A stretch of 64,000 bases of DNA, from the NCBI GenBank assembly GCA_015501055.1, contig JADNYV010000087.1, forward strand, positions 1-64,000. The letters are read 5' to 3'. Of the stretch, positions 12,205-24,197 are shown piece by piece. Under the pieces are notes generated by a model that saw only the letters and a list, made by a program, of their open reading frames with translations, did no database searches and was not told the DNA's origin. The translations under genes were made by a program, and so were the position numbers. How positions within the stretch are numbered: the first letter of the stretch is position 1; each line of letters opens with the position of its first letter. Origin of the DNA: Mucidula mucida. Lineage: Eukaryota; Basidiomycota; Agaricomycetes; Agaricales; Physalacriaceae.

Positions 12205-12865
12205 TACTCGCACCCGAAAAAAGTAATGGACGGTCGGGGTTTCTGTGATTGCGGACATACTGGGATCAAACTGAGTTCCATAGTAGAAGGACAGATATTT
12301 ACTTAGATGGTGCATACATAAATAGTGGTATTCCAAGCACTCCCTGTTGCGAGAGAGGTTGAATTGCGGGCTAAGGGAAAATTGATGTTGCCTAGACAAG
12401 ATCACGTGACCTTGTAGAGCTTGCCACAAGAAAGAGCAGCTAAAACTGCTCTAGACACGCGTTGAATCATGGAAAACGGGTTGGAATTGAGCTCAATATT
12501 CAAGACGGAAAGTGGCAAGAATCAGTGATTTCTAGCAATTTTGACCAAAAGTCAGCATTTTCCGTCTTGGATATTGAGCTCAATTCCAACCCGTTTTCCG
12601 TGATTCAACGCGTGTCTAGAGCAGTTTTAGCTGCTCTTTCTTGTGGCAAGCTCTACAAGGTCACGTGATCTTGTCTAGGCAACATCAATTTTCCCTTAGC
12701 CCGCAATTCAACCTCTCTCGCAACAGGGAGTGCTTGGAATACCACTATTTATGTATGCACCATCTAAGTAAATATCTGTCCTTCTACTATGGAACTCAGT
12801 TTGATTCCAGTATGTCCACAATCATAGAAACCCCGACCGTCCATTACTTTTTTTGGGTGCGAGTA
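12205..12865. mobile_element. Foldback/MITE-like palindrome, 307 bp arms
   Basis: Left arm 12205-12511 is the reverse complement of right arm 12559-12865, around a 47 bp loop. By direct alignment the arms have no indels and six mismatches (about 98% identity), all transitions. The ends read TACTCGCACCC and GGGTGCGAGTA. A flanking TA at each end is compatible with the TA duplication of Tc1/mariner-type MITEs, but TA is itself palindromic, so this is weak. Short frames in each arm encode near-identical peptides only because the arms are the same sequence, so no transposase is encoded. A transcript across it would fold into a long hairpin. Confidence 0.85.
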
Positions 12866-13099
12866 AATTGCAGGTCCACGTCGTTGCTTGCATGGCACGC
12901 GCTTTTACGGTGAGGTTCTATTTCACGAACATGAATGGAGGCGCTTGATCTGTGTGCACTGATTCTCTGACGCCGATGGCAGAACTATCTCATCTTGTAA
13001 GTCAAACATGTGTGGTAAGTCAAGTTCATGCTCATAGGTTTACAAATTCCGAAAGGAAGGCAGCGACATTTACAGTACGTCCAGGAAATCAACACAACA

Positions 13100-14093
13100 T
13101 CATCCAACTGTCAACCATGCACGCAATTTTGCTTTGCGCTCCACCAGAGTATCTGGGGCAATGATCTTGAAGTCTTCGTTGTAGAAGGTCATACATTGAA
13201 GAATGTCGCCGTGATTCCATGCATCAAACAGAGATATGTCGAGGTTAATGACGGCGCCGAGAGCTGGTTCTTGGTCCAAAGGTGCCATATGAGTCAGGTA
13301 TGAGCCGATGCGGCTGTCAGGTAACAGATTGCGCGCGCGTTCGTAACCACATCCCGGAACCTAAGATGCATTAGTAGCCACATGAATCAGCTGAATTGGG
13401 ACATACAGTCTTGTGCAACATGTACGTCAACTTCCCAGTTGGAATGAGCGAATGAATATTGTAGAATCGTTTTAAAAAGTTGTCAGCTTTGGCATCCATC
13501 TTATCCAGTCGCTCTTGAACAATATCCTCGAAATCCCTAAGCCTCGCTTCGACTTTGCCAAACGTCTCTTCAGTGGTTGCTTCCATGGTTTCAAATCGCT
13601 TGTCCATGGTTTCAAATCGCTTGTCCATATCGTCGAATCGGGCGTCAACGGTGTCGCTAAGGCTCTTAATGCTGGTGGCGAGGCCAGAAATGGCGGTCAT
13701 GAGGTCCCCCGCTTGAGTCTCGGTTGAGGCATCTGTATGATGGAGTGTTCAGCTCGCAGTGTGGCAAGCAATCAAAACGAGACATACGGATATTCTGAAG
13801 CAGTACAACGCGATTTTCCGCGCTCTCCACCACGCTCTCGGACACGTGCATATTTCCGGACGCTGAAAGTCAACAAATCAGCAAAATACTTTAGGCGTGG
13901 TCGACTACACACCGCGAAGCAATTCAAGCTGGGCCTTCGCTGATTTCGCCCCCTTGATAGCGAAGGGGTCAATGTCAGCTCCGAGTTCGTACGAATGTTG
14001 CAATTCAGGGATGTTCGTTATTGTTCGTAACGATGGGTGAGTAGACTGCAGAGACGGAATGCTGAATGCGTATCTGCGACGCGCTTGAGCCAT
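13100..14093 (-). CDS. Coiled-coil protein, uncharacterised
   Basis: Four exons join in frame. Exon 1 starts MAQARRRYAF at 14093. The second encodes ASGNMHVSESVVESAEN, the third a long coiled coil, and the last (after an intron GTATGT...CTTAG) begins VPGCGYERARNLL and ends at 13100. The third exon contains heptad-rich SLSDTVDARFDDMDKRF and an imperfect tandem repeat of the MDKRFET unit, also visible in DNA as a doubled 21 bp unit near 13585-13627. The C-terminus (MTFYNEDFKII...ERKAKLRAWL) looks folded. The product is about 240 residues. It resembles lineage-specific Agaricomycete hypothetical proteins, and its role is unknown. Confidence 0.6.
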
Positions 14094-14962
14094 GATGGAT
14101 GTCAAGAGAAAGCGGAAAGAATCACCTGAAGATGTGCTTCTTAACTTCGGCCCAACTAGGCAATAAGCGAAGCAGAGACTCACCCGAACTGCGCGAGGGA
14201 TCTCTCGAATGTAGTAGTCGTAGTAGTGGTAACGCCGTGAGTTCTCTCGAGCACCAGGGCGCGTAAGTATCCTAAATACTGAAGTATGATTCTGCGGATG
14301 AAATCAGTCTAAGATCATGAGTGTAGGGAATGTGATGCGGCTGAGTATTTATTGATATTTATCTCATGACCCCAAACGAGTCGAAAACAAAACGAACATC
14401 CGTAAATCTGGTATCGCGAAGCATTTCACGACTATTGAGACGACCTTTCTACATCTCAAAGGTCCATTGGTCTCATCGCTCTCTATTGGACATCGAGCGT
14501 GCTATACAGTGATTATCAATATTGCTGCTCTTCAAAGCGAGATACCTGGAGGAGTGAATCCAGATGACCTTTTATATGTTCATGATGATGTAGTCCGTTG
14601 ACCTTGGGTCAACAAGAGCACAAATGGGAGAATTTTGAGCTGAGTAACGCGTATAACCTCGCTATCAGCCCATACACCGCCTTATGCAATCGGTTACATA
14701 TTTGCACTTGTAGATCACGTTAGCGCGGAGCTCGCAGTGCGCTGCTGTTGGGGCCGGCCGCAAAGTCGGACCCACTAAATACCTTTGTCACCTACAACGA
14801 ATATCTCCATTACAGTCGGCTCGTATGTATGAGTATTGTGCAGTGCATTCGGTGCTCGTCGTGATGATTTGTCCATCTAAATATTGTTCTAATGAGAATA
14901 AGATATCTGTTCCAATGAACATTAGAAGGGCGAAGATCTTGGGAGGGACAACTCACAGTCGT
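14094..14962. other. Intergenic, no supported gene
   Basis: AT-richer sequence with no splice-consistent reading frame. It separates two minus-strand genes. Confidence 0.45.
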
Positions 14963-16539
14963 TTAACCCAAGAAAAAGGGAAGAAAAAAGAGGATCGACA
15001 GATAACGGAACGTCTGGCGCAGGATATCCGAGAGCGCTGCAGCGCCACTATCATCATCATCGTCGTCGGGGTTTGACGGTCCAAAGGAAGTCGAGGTCGG
15101 TGTGATACTCGTTGTCGTAGCAGTCCCATCCTCAGCGAAGATATCAGTCTGCCGCCCGCTCGAGAACCCCATCTTCGAATTGTACGTTGGCGATCTGGGG
15201 GATCCGGAGAGATCATATCCGCTGACGTTCACATTGTTCCCGTCTTTCGCATTGTAGAATATCATCTGTTTAGCGCCGGACACACACTGGGACGTGTCGT
15301 CCTCACACCACACCGCCGGTTTGGCTGTCGCTAAACGCGCGCCTCCAGTATTCCCAACAACTTTGCACTTGAAGCCCTGCATGTAGAAATTGGGTTCACC
15401 ACAGCTAGAGCAGTGAAATGAGGATGTGGCGTTGCGAATAATTAGAGGTAACGTACCCATTGGCAACCTAGTACGAATATGATTAGTCTGACAGTAGTAG
15501 TGGAATGATGCACGAGGAGCACTTACCCAACCCCACTGATAAAGCCGAAACAGGACGCTTTAATAAAGGACGGCGGAAAGAGATCAAATCTTACAGCACA
15601 GGTGCAGCCGTCATCGGGACAAGCAGGTAGGTTCGGGACCTCGTATGTAGCGAGGCGAAACCAAGGCGTACTAGTAGAGTTTAACCTCAAGTACGGTGAG
15701 AAAGGAATACCAACGTACTGAGGCAACACTGAGAAAACTACTAGATTATCTTCCGTGACTTTCGTTAGGTCAGACTGTCCAACAATTTCAGTGACGTTCT
15801 AAGAAAAGGTCAAGGGTAACGTACATTATACGATATCGCAAAGATAGTGCCCGCGGCCATCGATTCATTCTGTGTATGGACTGCAATCCGTGTTCAGATA
15901 GGACATTGACACCCAAGACCAAACGCACTATTTGGGTTGCCGATGCACGTCGTCAACTGTCCTTGCTTCGCCAATTGGTCAAATTCATCATGGTCATCAC
16001 CGTCCCCGAAACGCGCAACATTATCTCCGCCGTAGGACAGCGTGGTGAAGGCGCGGTTGACAGCCAGTTCCACTGTGAATTCCCCATTTGCTGGTCTGAA
16101 CGAAGGATGAGATATCGGTTCATAGAGCGTAATGGTTCGGCATTCACATTTCTAAAAAGTCGCCTTCGTCGGGGGGAAATTCGTCGCACTGCAAGACATC
16201 AGTCCAGTGCGCGTTCGAGGTCGTTGTGGGCTTACACCGTTAACATGATGAAACCACCAGTCCTCCCTTGAAAGCTATTCGGCGCGGATAACTGAGTTAG
16301 TGTGTTAGTGGCGCGAACGGAGCGCATACCTCGAATAGTGGGTTAACAGGAGCGTTGTTATTTTGGTCATCGAATCCCTTCTGCGTTCCATTCAAACAAT
16401 ACATTCCTAGCGGCGTCATAAGAGGGATGCGGGGTGAAGACCTTTAAGAACACGCACCTAATGCCCAAGCAGCGAAATGCGCGTGTGCGAGGCGCGCAGA
16501 GGCCAGCAGGACCGCGAGAAGAAGCATAAAAGAGGTCAT
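14963..16539 (-). CDS. AA14-like lytic polysaccharide monooxygenase, GPI-anchored
   Basis: Eleven exons can be joined in one frame: 16458-16539, 16330-16406, 16236-16274, 16148-16188, 15929-16095, 15825-15880, 15719-15798, 15595-15670, 15527-15535, 15457-15467 and 14963-15404 (359 residues). A signal peptide ending AHA leaves His as the first mature residue ([14 protein letters not shown]), as in copper-brace LPMOs. Further family-like blocks are [89 protein letters not shown] and a TDIF ending. Order and wording follow basidiomycete AA14 and AA14-like proteins. The C-terminus has an Asp-rich linker and a hydrophobic tail ([12 protein letters not shown]), predicting a GPI anchor. Oxidative attack on plant or fungal wall polysaccharide is inferred, not shown; some AA14-like proteins may be non-catalytic copper proteins. 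Confidence 0.68.
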
Positions 16540-17279
16540 GGTAGATCAACTACAAGTCAGTGGAGAGGTGTCGTCAGAAAAGTTCATATAGGCTGATAGC
16601 GGTCACTGCACAGGCATCGCGGACAAGGGGGAAAAGAACAAGGTGAGTGAGAACCGAGCGCCGAGCAATGATGATGACAATGGTGGATAACGCTCGATCA
16701 TCCAATTGCAGGGCTGCCATATAGATCGCTGTTCCTGACATACTTAGGAACAATTGAGATGATTCCCTCCAAAATGACCACCAGAGAATCATTTCTTCCA
16801 TTCCCCCGCCATTTCCTGTGCGCAATCTGCCTTCAACGAGAGTTTTTACTGGCAGGTTTGAGCGATTGGGTGATGACGACCTCAAATTTGAATCTGATGG
16901 ACGTTGGGATATGTCGGACAGCCCGTAGCGACCATAGTTAACCATTTGAATGATTTGCGAGCCTGGTGAGGAAGAGGAGATCTCCTGCGATATGCAGGTT
17001 TCAAGTCTATGAAGTTAGAACGATGCTACGTAGGTTTTGAAGGTCGTAGTAGGTTGCGAAGGTGTGAGTGGCGCGTGTCACTGCACGCGACACGACTTTT
17101 ATGTAAATCCTCCCTCATCCCAGGTTACATTTCTCATCAACACTGTCTACAGCATTTTTTGACCCTTCTTGACGCGTCTAGAAAGTATTTGAAGATCTCG
17201 AACGCGGACATACATACGTCACCATAGTTGTATCCCACCCCTGGCCCTGGATCATTTCCTCTCCTCTCTTCTCGTCACC
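16540..17279. other. Divergent intergenic region, LPMO / acyltransferase
   Basis: Both flanking genes start at its ends and point outward, so it should carry both promoters. No coding sequence recognised. Confidence 0.5.
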
Positions 17280-18805
17280 ATGTCCTCGACTGCTACTTTC
17301 CCATTAACCCCCATTGACGCTAGTCATGGAGAAAGCATTTTCATTACAGCATGGCTTGTTGAGGGAGAGATCGATCTCGAAGCTTTCCGCAGTGCTCTAA
17401 CTCGCCTTACGAACAAATGGCGATTACTTGCCGGCAGACTACAGAGTTACGAAGGCTTAGTGAGTATTCAACTCTCCCTTATGCCACGAGCTTACCGTTA
17501 CTCCATGATATAGGGAAAGAACTGGCGAATAATCATCCCTCTAGGCCCATTAAGGCCAAAATATCAGACTTTCACGCTCACAATATCCACATCTGAACAT
17601 GCGGCTTTCGAGCCACACGAATCACTGCCTACCGTCTCCCCCTCCCCTCCCTTAAACCTGCTCATAGATCCTGGTACGCCTCGGTGCAATCAGGATTGGG
17701 AACGCACCCAGGATCCTCTCACTTGCTGGCATATAACCCGCCTTCGTGCGGACCCAACAACAGGGAAATCGCGCACCGCGATCAGCTTCTCTCGTCCTCA
17801 TGGCGTCCTCGACGCTGCCGGTGCAGCCCAAATCGTACATGCACTGACAAGCGAAATGAATGGCCAAGAATGGACTGTCCCTACTCCGCCAAAGCCTGGT
17901 ATGAACGAGAACCCGGTACAAAAGGTTTTGGATGAGCAGGAGAAATCAGGAACAGTCGCCTTGGTCTCCTTCGCTGGTTACTCTGACATTGGTATTTTTG
18001 GCGTCTTCAAGTCAGCGCTGAACGTCACGCGGAAGAAGCTCTTCCAAAATCTTGGAATACATTGCGTGATTCTCAATAAAGCCATTCTGGAGTACCTCGT
18101 TCAGGATGTGCGGGTGGCGTTGGCGAAAGAGGGTAAGGAAGAGCCCAGAGTTTCTACAGGCGACATATTGACGGCATGGCTTTGGAAGGCGAGTTCTTTC
18201 TCGATATTCTTCTTCTTACCTCGCACTGACGTGCGTACCTCTCATAGGTTGTTTACGCAGACGAAGATGATAATCTCACCATCAACTGTACCAACCTAGC
18301 GTCGTACCGCCATCTCCTTCCAGACACGCCCGAGATCCAGAATTACCCCCACAATGCGTTCACACCGCTCCCATACCCCCTTTACACCGCCGCCGACCTC
18401 AGAGAGTTTCCCCTCCCCGCGTTGGCGCATCAACTGATGTTCTGCCGGAAATCGTTGTCCATGTTCCACGTCCTGTCAGCGCAGCACGTCTTTAAAACGG
18501 CACTCGTCAGTGCGCCGATACATCCGGACGCAGACGAGACGTTCTTTTTGTCGAACGTCTCTTCTACGAGGATATTGGAAGCGGACTGGACGGGTGTTGG
18601 GGCGTCGCGGACTGTGTGTGGCTATAGGTACTCCCTCATGCCACGGGGGTCGCCGTTCTCGAATGCTGTTTTGATATCAGGACGGCTGCCTGATGGCAGT
18701 GTGGTCTTGGATGTAACGCTGTCTCGCGCCCGACTTCGCTCCGTCGAGACCGAATTAAAGAGGCTTTCTGAGGTTGTAGGTGTGCCCTACGTGTCAATGA
18801 AGTGA
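17280..18805 (+). CDS. BAHD-like (HXXXD) acyltransferase
   Basis: Three exons: 17280-17459, 17514-18188 and 18248-18805 (about 470 residues). The N-terminal half contains TNKWRLLAGRL, a hallmark of the transferase family (PF02458) that includes plant BAHD enzymes and fungal trichothecene acetyltransferases. The catalytic motif is SFSRPHGVLDAAG, with the His-x3-Asp pair of the active site. The C-terminal half has a region like the DFGWG loop only loosely (ILEADWTGVGASRT). It would move an acyl group from acyl-CoA to an alcohol or amine; the substrate is unknown. The second intron uses a GC donor (AAG|GCGAGT...CATAG). The 3' end converges on the FAD-dependent oxidase gene. Confidence 0.72.
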
Positions 18806-19025
18806 CGACTCTGGACTTTATTGTTAATACATCCTATATGACTTACTATTTCGGTACTCGTCTCCCATTGGATTCTCCCTGCGAATTTACTTAGCTTGGT
18901 CCTATCGCCCACGAGAATGCCTGAACGCCACATCAATCCCTCAAAATTCGATGAACGTCAAAGGACTCTCCTCTTATTCAACACACTGAATACAAGCAGC
19001 AAAGACAAAGCAACCAACAAAAGTC

Positions 19026-20935
19026 CTAGAACTCAAACCGAATCCCAACCAACGATAGCAGGAAGAGATAATACCACAGCGTGAAACCCAATACCCTCCC
19101 CATAACATGCCGAATCCCAAACGCCTGCAGGACATCAAAGAAAGTCGCTGTCCACTCAATAACCCTATCTTTCTCCGACGCTTTGGGCGTCGTGCGCGTA
19201 TCCCAGACGCCACCATCCGCAAACCGCAATTCAAAAGGCAGTTTCACGCGCGGCAGACCTGAGGCAGCAACCAAGCCAGACGTGAACCCATCCTCATGGA
19301 AGCCAAAGTTCAAGTACGCGCCGGCAAACGAGATACCACGCCTGTGCTGGATGGTGTACATGCGATTCTGCGCTTCGATGGCATGCTGGTCGAGAACCGG
19401 GTGGTCATAGCGCCACCGCCCTCGGACAGTTGACGCGTCGGGTTCGAATGGAGCGTTTAGCGTGACCAAGACGGGTCCGTATTTGTCCTTGGGGATGTGC
19501 TGGAGAGCATTCATGCCGTACGTGCTGCAGAGCACTGGTTAGAGAGATCGAGGACATACTTGTTTAGACGTACAGCGACACTTCGTCATTGTTGGCCTTT
19601 CTTTTGCCGCTGGCGTCAACAGTTGAACGCGTCAAATAATTCCAACAAGACCAAGCTAGAGTGCTCTTGGGCATGAGCTACGAAGGCGTGTCGATAAAAC
19701 AAGGAAGGCTGTACGAAGATCATCATACCTTGGGATCGGAATGTAAAATGGCTTCGTTCTTGTTCCACTTGAATAGGCTCAGAATTTCGGTCTCTTGGGT
19801 CGTGATGTCGCCACCAGCCTTCAGGATCGAGAGCGCTGTATCCGAGTGACACGCCATAACGACATGATCGAAACGTTCTTCACGTCCATCGACAGTCTTC
19901 AGTACAACGCCCGACTCTGTATTGACAGACTCTATAGGTGTCGACAGATGTAGTTGCGACTGAGGTAGCTTGTCAAGGATCGCGTTGACATACGAATGAC
20001 TACTAGTGTTTGAGAAACCGAGACGATGAGACGACGCAAACCTGTTCTTACCTCCCGTTCTGGAATGTAAGCCATTTCGGTTTCCCCGTAAGCTGGAGTA
20101 GATGATGGTTATTCAAGAACTGAATCAATGTGCGTGCAGGAAAGTCTAAAGCGCATTTATCAGGTGGCGTGCTCCATATCGCGGCGGTCATTGGCTGTGT
20201 GATATGAGTTAAGGCATAGTTCAATTGAATGGAAAGATAAACCTTACAATAAGATAGTTGTCCCGGAAAGCGTCAGAATACGAGCCCCAGTCAAGATAAT
20301 CGCCGATAGAGTAATCTTCCCATTGCTCGGCATTTTGTTTGTTCCACAGTGACACGAGGCGTTTCGCAGACGCGTTGAAGCGAAAGATGTCATAGAGCAT
20401 GCGCCACATGTTCACGTCCAACAATCTGTAGGGTTGACAGAACAGCGTAAAGAGGTTGTCGCCCGCCCATTCAAATTTGCCTTGGTCGCGCGAGATGCTG
20501 AACGTCATTTCGGTCGGCAGAATGCTAATCGAAGGATATAGTTTGAGAAAACGAAGGAAGTTTGGGTAGGTGTATGGGTTGAATACGATCTAGGGCATCA
20601 AATGGTTAATGACATGTCTTCGACATCAAGATAGCCTGCATACAAAGCCACTGTAATTTGTCAACAAAGAGCTCTTGAATGAGTGACAGATAATACGCGT
20701 ACGTGTCAACGTTTACTGTCCGTTTCTCTCCGCCAGGCTGTACTGTGAAAGGCACAGTATTTGCATGCCCTCCTGGTCTGCTGTCCGCCTCGTAGAGGTG
20801 CACTTCGTGCTCGCTGTACTCATTCAGAGCCTGTTGAATGTCTCGTCTCGGCTTTTACTGCAGAGCAAGTTGATTTTTACTGACCCATGTTGCTGCTAGG
20901 CCAGAGACACCTGAGCCAACCACAGCTATCTTCAT
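19026..20935 (-). CDS. FAD-dependent amine-oxidase-like oxidoreductase
   Basis: The start MKIAVVGSGVSGLAATW gives the GxGxxG dinucleotide-binding loop, and LYEADSRPGGHANTV supplies the second FAD motif. The middle has the block NVDTGFIVFNPYTYPNF and the C-terminal half SDPKLMPKSTLAWSCWNYL and RRGISFAGAYLNFGFHEDG. These fit the COG2907-type predicted NAD/FAD-binding proteins, often found in bacteria beside cyclopropane fatty acid synthases. The product has about 500 residues in about eight exons, one of them a 7 nt microexon (T GGC TTT) near 20640. A hydrophobic C-terminal stretch (LWYYLFLLSLVG) suggests membrane association. The substrate is unknown. Confidence 0.72.
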
Positions 20936-21599
20936 CGTCGTCGTCGGCGTGTATGAGAAAGATGCCACGACGACGCGCCGAGGCACGCGTCGTCATGATG
21001 GCATGATGGCAAGCAGGACCAAATTCACGATCCCATCCTTCTTATCACTGCGCTAAGTCCGTTGAACGTTGAACAGCAATCCGCAAGGCATTGCACTTAG
21101 AACCTGATGTTCGCAAGTGGCAAGAATGCCTTTGGGCTCTTTCTTTGTCGACATACGTCTCGTATAGACCCATTTCATCAGGTTACCGAAATGCACTGAC
21201 AGGCTGTTCGTAATCGAAAACGGGACTAACGCGAAAACGCCGATTGATCCTTGTTCTCTGGTCGAAAAGGAACGCAGTGTTTCTGGCGCTGATCTGCAGA
21301 AGGCTACTGGAAAGCATTCGGACTGCACTTAATTCCGGGATCCTCACTATGCACGCGGTATGTGGCGACTATGTATTACAGTCCTTTCTATTCTTTTGTT
21401 GACGTTGACCTTTCCAGCGTCAACAAGAAAACTCCTTTAGCTTGTGGCAACGTCAGAAGTAGAAGAACTTGTACGTGAATCCTCGGAAGTGGGTCTAGTA
21501 TGCTTTCCACGAGGTCTGTGGATTTAGTACGCGGCGTTTTTGAAGTTTATAAAGCGAGCCGGATACTGTGTACGATTTGCGCACCTTGTAAAATCCCCC
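20936..21599. other. Divergent intergenic region
   Basis: Lies between two outward-pointing starts, so probably holds both promoters. No gene supported. Confidence 0.45.
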
Positions 21600-22841
21600 A
21601 TGATGGATTCAGAGTCTGAGCATTCCTTCCAAATCAGGGACTCGTACTTCAACTCTCTATGTTTGGAGATTCTGACACACGGTGAGTGCATGTTCTTCAA
21701 GGATATTCTGTGTTTTCGTGACATGAACTCGTTCCAGGGATGTATACGGCTATCGTCAGCGTCGCGCTGTATAGTCTCTGTATGTACGCGTTCTATGAGC
21801 TACGTTAACGGGGTGCTCATCATTCTATGGCAGTCAACCGTTCCAAAAAATTGTACAGCACTGCGACGCATATTTCGCTAGCTCTGCTTATCCTCACGAT
21901 GTACTCATTGGCTACCATCCACGTCTCCGTTCGGTGGTACTGGATTCGCCAAGCCTTGATCGTCAACGGAACAAGCGCATCGTCTGTGGTCGCCGCTCTT
22001 GGAGATATGCGATTCCTATGGCTCTGGATGACCAGCGGCATTGTCGCCAGTCTCAACATATTAATCGCTGATTGCATCTTGGTATGCTTCCCCTCACTGT
22101 TTGCTCTCCTAAGGCTGATAGAATCCGACGGCAGATCTGGCGCTGCTGGTGTATCTGGGACGGAAGATGGAAGGTCGTCGTGGTCCCTATCATGTGCACC
22201 TTTGTAGGAATCAGTCAGTCTCTCTTCACTTTTGATTCAATCCATCGTACTTATGTTGCTCAGTATTCACCGGATTTTTCATATACCAAGAACAGCCTCA
22301 TCCCAGCGCTCAGTGGAGCTCGTGGGGCGCGTCCATTAACTGGGGCGTACCCTACTTTGCAATGTCTTTGGCCACGACACTTCTCTGCACGACCCTCATC
22401 GTGTTCCGTATCTGGTACCTCGGGCGCGTCGATGCGCTTCGAACGTACAAACGCATCATAGAGATCATCGTCGAGTCCGCCGCGCTATACGCGATAGCCC
22501 TCGTCGTGTTTCTCATCTTCTTCGTCCGAGATGACCTGAACACGGGGTACCCACAAGCAGTCTTGTACTCGATTACGGTATTCATTTTTCTCACCTTGTC
22601 TGACATCTGCCCGGTGCTAAATATCTGCCGACAGGGTATCGCTCCTACTTTGATTATCGTACGAGTTGCGTCGCACCCAAGGGAACATCGAAGCACTCTT
22701 CAGTCGAGTTCGCTTCGTTTTGGAGCTGACTCAACGCGAGACGTCGAACGCCAGGGTATGGATCTCGCTTCATACGCAACTCAATCGCTCAGCGAGGAGA
22801 AACCTATCCCCACGTCGCGTCCCGTTTACCTTGCACATTGA
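21600..22841 (+). CDS. Orphan seven-helix membrane protein, copy A
   Basis: Six exons join in frame. The product begins MMDSESEHSF and runs through LTHGMYTAIVSVALYSL, SLALLILTMYSLATIHVSV, NILIADCILIWRCWCIW, VPYFAMSLATTLLCTTLIV, IIVESAALYAIALVVF and TGIAPTLIIVRVAS, followed by a hydrophilic tail ending at 22841. About seven hydrophobic helices are visible. The signatures IADCILIWRCW, ESAALY and APTLII recur in copies B and C and in many Agaricomycete hypothetical proteins of this kind. Topology suggests a receptor- or channel-like surface protein, but no ligand or G-protein link can be read from the sequence. It converges with copy B, with stop codons 88 bp apart. Confidence 0.72.
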
Positions 22842-22929
22842 TCACACATACCATCTTGGCTTCTTGCTCGTGTATATATCTTTACATTTATTATTACTGT
22901 GATGTACAAGTAACCTATCTGCTCAGTCC

Positions 22930-24197
22930 TCAAACCTGCCTTTCCCCATACCACCCCGCGTCCGACTCGTTTTTGTCCTGCTGAGGACTACTCGCTTCGC
23001 TGTCCCCGTCTACGCGGGAGAGACTCTTTGAACCATGAGTGCGCATGTTCGCAAAATATATGAAGGAATTGGGTGGTTCCTTCCAACTATCCTCGTTGCG
23101 CGTTTGTCCTGAGCAAACCCGATATATGATCAATGTCGGCGCAAGTCCCTAAACCCTTGTTCAGAAATATGTACTCAACAAAGGGATCTCGTCAAGCTTA
23201 CCGTAGCAGTCGTCAAAATCACCAGAGGGTAGTTCCCCTCAGGTACACCTTTCACGTAGTATGCCATCCATATACATAGAGAAATGGAGTAAAGGGCAGC
23301 GGATTCCACCACGATTTCAATGACAGCGTTGTAGCTGACGACCCTGTAGGCCGTTGTAACACCAAGGCTATTGGTGTCGCCCCGAACAGTAACGACACGG
23401 TATATAATCAATATCGTGCATAGCACTGTGACGGTGAGGGACATTGAGAAGTAGGGCACGCCCCAGTCGATTTGGGCTTCGCTCCAAGCACTTCCGGGAG
23501 GCGGTGTAGTGGCTTGCTGATATATGGAAAATATAGCAAAGACTAGATTCTTATTAGACGATGTAAGCGATTAGGGCGATAGAATGCGTACTAGTCCCGA
23601 CGACGGTGCAAAACATGGGGAAGGCTACGACGACCCATCTTGTTCCCCAGATTATCCAGCAGCGCCATATCTAAATATAAGAGTCAGACCAGAAGAACGC
23701 AAGTCATGCTATCGACTGACCAAAATACAATCGGCTATTAACGTATTCGAGCTGAATGCAACGGAGCTAGTCAGCATCCATCTGGGCGAGGTAGAGAGGT
23801 AGTCGTAGGTCGACTCCGCCGTAGCTCCATGGACAATAAACGCTTCTCGAACGAAATTCCACCGCGCCGCTAGATGCGCCGTTGCCAGAAGATGCATGAT
23901 TGTGAGCATCCAAATGCAGAGGCCGCGGGTCCGGTTTTTACGCGAGTCTCGAGAAACTGAACAATGCGTCTTGATTAGAGCGGAATGATTGGTGCATTGC
24001 ATGAACACTAACGGAGCAACCATAAAGTCAGCCCCACAAACGTTGTATAGATACCTAGGTGTTCGTTCATTATCAATTTTCATTGTTAGGAAGGAAGCCT
24101 GCGCACCGTGCGTAAGGGATTCAAGAATCGTAACGTTCAGAAGTGCGTCCCGCCAGTGGTATGAGAACTCGGTTATCTCAACATCGCTAGAGGACAT
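22930..24197 (-). CDS. Orphan seven-helix membrane protein, copy B
   Basis: Starts MSSSDVEITEFSYHWRD at 24197. Exons give ILESLTHGIYTTFVGLTL, MLTIMHLLATAHLAARW, NTLIADCILIWRCWIIW, GVPYFSMSLTVTVLCTILI, EIVVESAALYSISLCIW and GLAPTLIIYRVC, then a Ser/Asp-rich tail with ARMxTHGS-like sequence ending at 22930. The helix layout and signature blocks match copy A. The frame running further upstream of 24197 is not supported as coding. Function unknown. The inverted, convergent arrangement with copy A is consistent with local duplication and divergence. Confidence 0.7.

Noticed and set aside
12100..12913. Two near-identical peptides on opposite strands as a duplicated gene
   Set aside because: Both come from the arms of one palindrome; the peptides have no domain and the repeat explains their identity.
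14963..20935. A secondary-metabolite gene cluster
   Set aside because: No polyketide synthase, NRPS, terpene synthase, P450 or transporter is present.
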